From: Bdellovibrionales bacterium RIFOXYC1_FULL_37_79
Lineage (GTDB): Bacteria > Bdellovibrionota > Bacteriovoracia > Bacteriovoracales > Bacteriovoracaceae
Assembly: GCA_001770015.1 (NCBI GenBank)
Contig: MEQB01000039.1
Location: 1-64,000 of the forward strand
DNA length: 64,000 nt
Direction: 5' to 3'
Positions 62,019 through 64,000 of the stretch are shown one piece after another. Position 1 is the first letter of the stretch, and every line of letters begins with the position of its first letter. Below the pieces are notes generated by a model. It saw only the letters and a list, made by a program, of their open reading frames with translations, searched no databases and was not told the DNA's origin. The position numbers and the translations under genes were made by a program.

Positions 62019-64000
62019 ATGCATAAGTTAAAAATGATGGTGATTTTATTAATTGGTGCCTTATCATGCGGGTTAGTTATGGCAAAATTGCCAAACTATT
62101 TAGATCAGGTCAAAAGCTTGGAAGATTATCAAAAATTATCCAGGGTACAAAACGGTTTAAGCTTTATCAAAATCACCTATGAATTCACCTCAGCAGAACA
62201 AAATATCTATTTTCAAAATACCCAAAAATATGAATTTCATTTTCCTTTCTTAAAAGATAATATTGCCACTTACAAGAACATCACCTATGCAGATTTTGAA
62301 AATCTGGTTTTTTTAGAAAATGAAAAAAAACTTATTGTCGGGGCGATCTATTATAATGAAAAAGAAAAGGCGCTGGCCTTTAATATCTATTTTGGAAAGG
62401 AAATTAATCTAGAGCAGATTGTAAAAACCAAAATCAAAATTGAATCGGCAACTCCATTTGTATCGGGAAAAATTATTTATATCTTTCCAACTCAGATAGA
62501 ATATTTGAAAAATCAAAAGCAACTTCGGGCAATGGGGGTTGAATCCACTTCTTTAAAAAAGTACATGGATGCCTTGGATAAGGCCATTGTTTATAGCGAA
62601 AACCTGTCTTACGGATATTTAAAAACGCTTACCGCCAAACAGTTTGAGGCCGGTGAATATAATGCCAAAGATATTATTATTTTAAATAGTGTACCTTTGG
62701 ATATTGGACCTACCTCCGGGATCATAACTACCGAGCCGCAAATTCCCCATTCGCATGTGATTCTTCGAGCAATCAATCAAAAAATACCTGATGTTTATAT
62801 TCCAAACGCCATTAGCGAAACTGCCATCGTAGATCATTTAAATCAGTTAATCCAATTTGAAACCAAGTCCGATGGAAGCTATACCATCAAAGGCGAAGAT
62901 CAGTTCACGTCAGGTGAGCTTGCGCAGCTGGCAAATGACTACTTTATGCACAGAATTCCCAACTTACCAACTCCGAAGTTTGATTTGGCGGTGGAGGATT
63001 TCCTGGCCTTAAATGATATACCTGTTCCCAAAAATGCGGTGAAGGCCTATGGTGCCAAAGGTAGCAATTTTGCCCAGCTTGATCTCATTTTAAGAAATCA
63101 TGCAATTGATCGTTTGGATTTCAAGGGAGCTTTTTTGATACCCTTTTCGTTTTATAATAATCATCTTAATCAGACCTTATTATCAGAGGCATGTGCCAAG
63201 GCCCAAAAAGCTTGTAGCAAGGAAAATTTGGAAGATGTTTGTGTTGATCCCATTCAAAAATGTGAATTGGCAGCAGGTAAAGAGCAAACCCTGAAAGCTT
63301 TTATCAAGTCACAAACCACCAAAGAAAATATCACCAAAATGCTGGCAGATGCTAAATTTAGAAAGGCAAGCTTAATCGTGATCCAAAAGATCATAGAGAA
63401 AACTGAAATGAATAAAGTGGATAAGACCAAGATTAAAACCTTGATTAAAAATAATTTTCCCGTAGATAGACGGATACGCTTCCGTTCCAGTACTAATGCG
63501 GAAGATCTTCCAGGATTAAATGGGGCCGGGCTTTACGATTCCAATTCCGGATGCCTGGCAGACGAAGATAAACCTGACGACGCTCTTTCCAGATGTTTAA
63601 CCAAGCTGGAGATCAAAAGAAAAGAAGCCTTGATAGCGGAATTGCAAAATCAAGATCCGATAAAAAATGAGGCGCTCATTCAAAAAATACAAAAATCCCT
63701 GACTGATAAAAAGACCATTAGTTCTGCCATCAGAGACGTTTTTGCCAGCCTTTGGAGTGAAAAGGCCTTTCTCTCAAGAGATTATTACAATATCGATCAT
63801 AGTAAAATATTCATGGGTATTTTGGTGCACCCGGCGTTTATAGACGAGTCGGCCAATGGTGTAGTAATTGCTAAAATTCAAGACAACGGTCAACTGAATC
63901 TTAATATTGTTGCTCAGGTGGATGATATCAGTATCACCAATCCAGAGCTGCCGGGAAGTATTTCTGAACAGACGATCGCCACCTTTGAAAATGATCAGCT
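62019..64000 (+). CDS. Secreted PEP/pyruvate-dikinase-like protein (3' end beyond window)
   Basis: An open frame of at least 660 codons running off the window, starting at an ATG with AAGGTAGG upstream. Residues 1-23 form a signal peptide (VILLIGALSCGLVMA). Around residue 230 a swivelling-domain-like motif reads GIITTEPQIPHSHVILRA, then QKIPDVYIPNA. From about 340 follows a PPDK_N/PEP-synthase ATP-grasp-like region with AVKAYGAKGSNFAQL and the diagnostic FRSSTNAEDLPGLNGAGLYDS. The order (swivel before ATP-grasp) and export are unlike cytoplasmic PpsA or PpdK, which would lack ATP in the periplasm. Related secreted PEP/pyruvate-binding proteins occur in predatory and myxobacterial genomes; their function is unknown. 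Confidence 0.85.
   Translation, partial: MHKLKMMVILLIGALSCGLVMAKLPNYLDQVKSLEDYQKLSRVQNGLSFIKITYEFTSAEQNIYFQNTQKYEFHFPFLKDNIATYKNITYADFENLVFLENEKKLIVGAIYYNEKEKALAFNIYFGKEINLEQIVKTKIKIESATPFVSGKIIYIFPTQIEYLKNQKQLRAMGVESTSLKKYMDALDKAIVYSENLSYGYLKTLTAKQFEAGEYNAKDIIILNSVPLDIGPTSGIITTEPQIPHSHVILRAINQKIPDVYIPNAISETAIVDHLNQLIQFETKSDGSYTIKGEDQFTSGELAQLANDYFMHRIPNLPTPKFDLAVEDFLALNDIPVPKNAVKAYGAKGSNFAQLDLILRNHAIDRLDFKGAFLIPFSFYNNHLNQTLLSEACAKAQKACSKENLEDVCVDPIQKCELAAGKEQTLKAFIKSQTTKENITKMLADAKFRKASLIVIQKIIEKTEMNKVDKTKIKTLIKNNFPVDRRIRFRSSTNAEDLPGLNGAGLYDSNSGCLADEDKPDDALSRCLTKLEIKRKEALIAELQNQDPIKNEALIQKIQKSLTDKKTISSAIRDVFASLWSEKAFLSRDYYNIDHSKIFMGILVHPAFIDESANGVVIAKIQDNGQLNLNIVAQVDDISITNPELPGSISEQTIATFENDQ

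Noticed and set aside
1-64000. CRISPR arrays, insertion sequences, prophage or restriction-modification genes
   Set aside because: No spaced identical repeats of CRISPR type, no transposase or integrase motifs and no methylase/endonuclease motifs were found on either strand.

Overview
This AT-rich, gene-dense window reads as chromosomal DNA of a Gram-negative, probably anaerobic or facultatively anaerobic bacterium. A TIGR02147-family regulator, many small secreted proteins of unknown function, many stand-alone receiver proteins, a secreted PEP/pyruvate-dikinase-like protein and the overall protein style suggest the Bdellovibrionota (Bacteriovoracia/Oligoflexia-like). That assignment is inference; no rRNA is present to settle it. 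I see no transposase, integrase, phage gene or CRISPR array.

Left end (1-8.1 kb): an ankyrin-repeat protein, a tRNA-Ala(GGC), a secreted FGE-sulfatase-fold protein, a DJ-1/PfpI protein, an atypical response regulator, a small XRE regulator and a secreted glycerophosphodiesterase. These are followed by a minus-strand sulfur module (TusA and two half-length YeeE/YedE membrane proteins) adjoining a large hybrid histidine kinase.

Centre-left (8.2-25.5 kb): a 17-kb co-directional minus-strand run forms an [FeFe]-hydrogenase island. In transcription order it holds hydC, hydB, hydA (NADH-linked trimeric hydrogenase); a histidine kinase fused to an H-cluster domain; a receiver protein; a receiver-kinase; another receiver; rex; hydE; aspA; hydF; hydG; and then a glycosyltransferase and an asparagine synthase. 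The promoter in front of hydC has its -10 hexamer as the centre of a TGTGA-N6-TCACA palindrome, the expected Rex operator. NADH/NAD+ ratio (through Rex) and perhaps hydrogen (through the sensor kinase) therefore probably control the set. All three partner response regulators lack a DNA-binding output, so the end of the relay is not visible here.

Middle (25.7-30.6 kb): a small secreted protein, a ClpB-like disaggregase with an inverted repeat touching its ribosome-binding site, a small membrane protein, a degenerate HD-GYP protein and a CheY-like receiver.

Polysaccharide region (30.7-48.8 kb): five plus-strand glycosyltransferases, a Wzz/GumC-type chain-length protein preceded by two related kinase-fold proteins without a P-loop, an O-antigen-polymerase-like protein, an SLBB-domain protein, a WecA/MraY-like initiating transferase, a secreted repeat protein, a chemoreceptor with almost no periplasmic part, and a PMT/ArnT-like membrane glycosyltransferase. 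Together they look like a surface or exopolysaccharide assembly system.

Right end (48.8-64 kb): the TldD/TldE protease pair, a pseudouridine synthase, a lipoprotein, a YigZ-family protein, leucyl-tRNA synthetase, a second ankyrin protein, a SHOCT protein, and a string of secreted proteins around a TIGR02147 regulator. The string ends in a PEP/pyruvate-dikinase-like protein cut off by the window edge.
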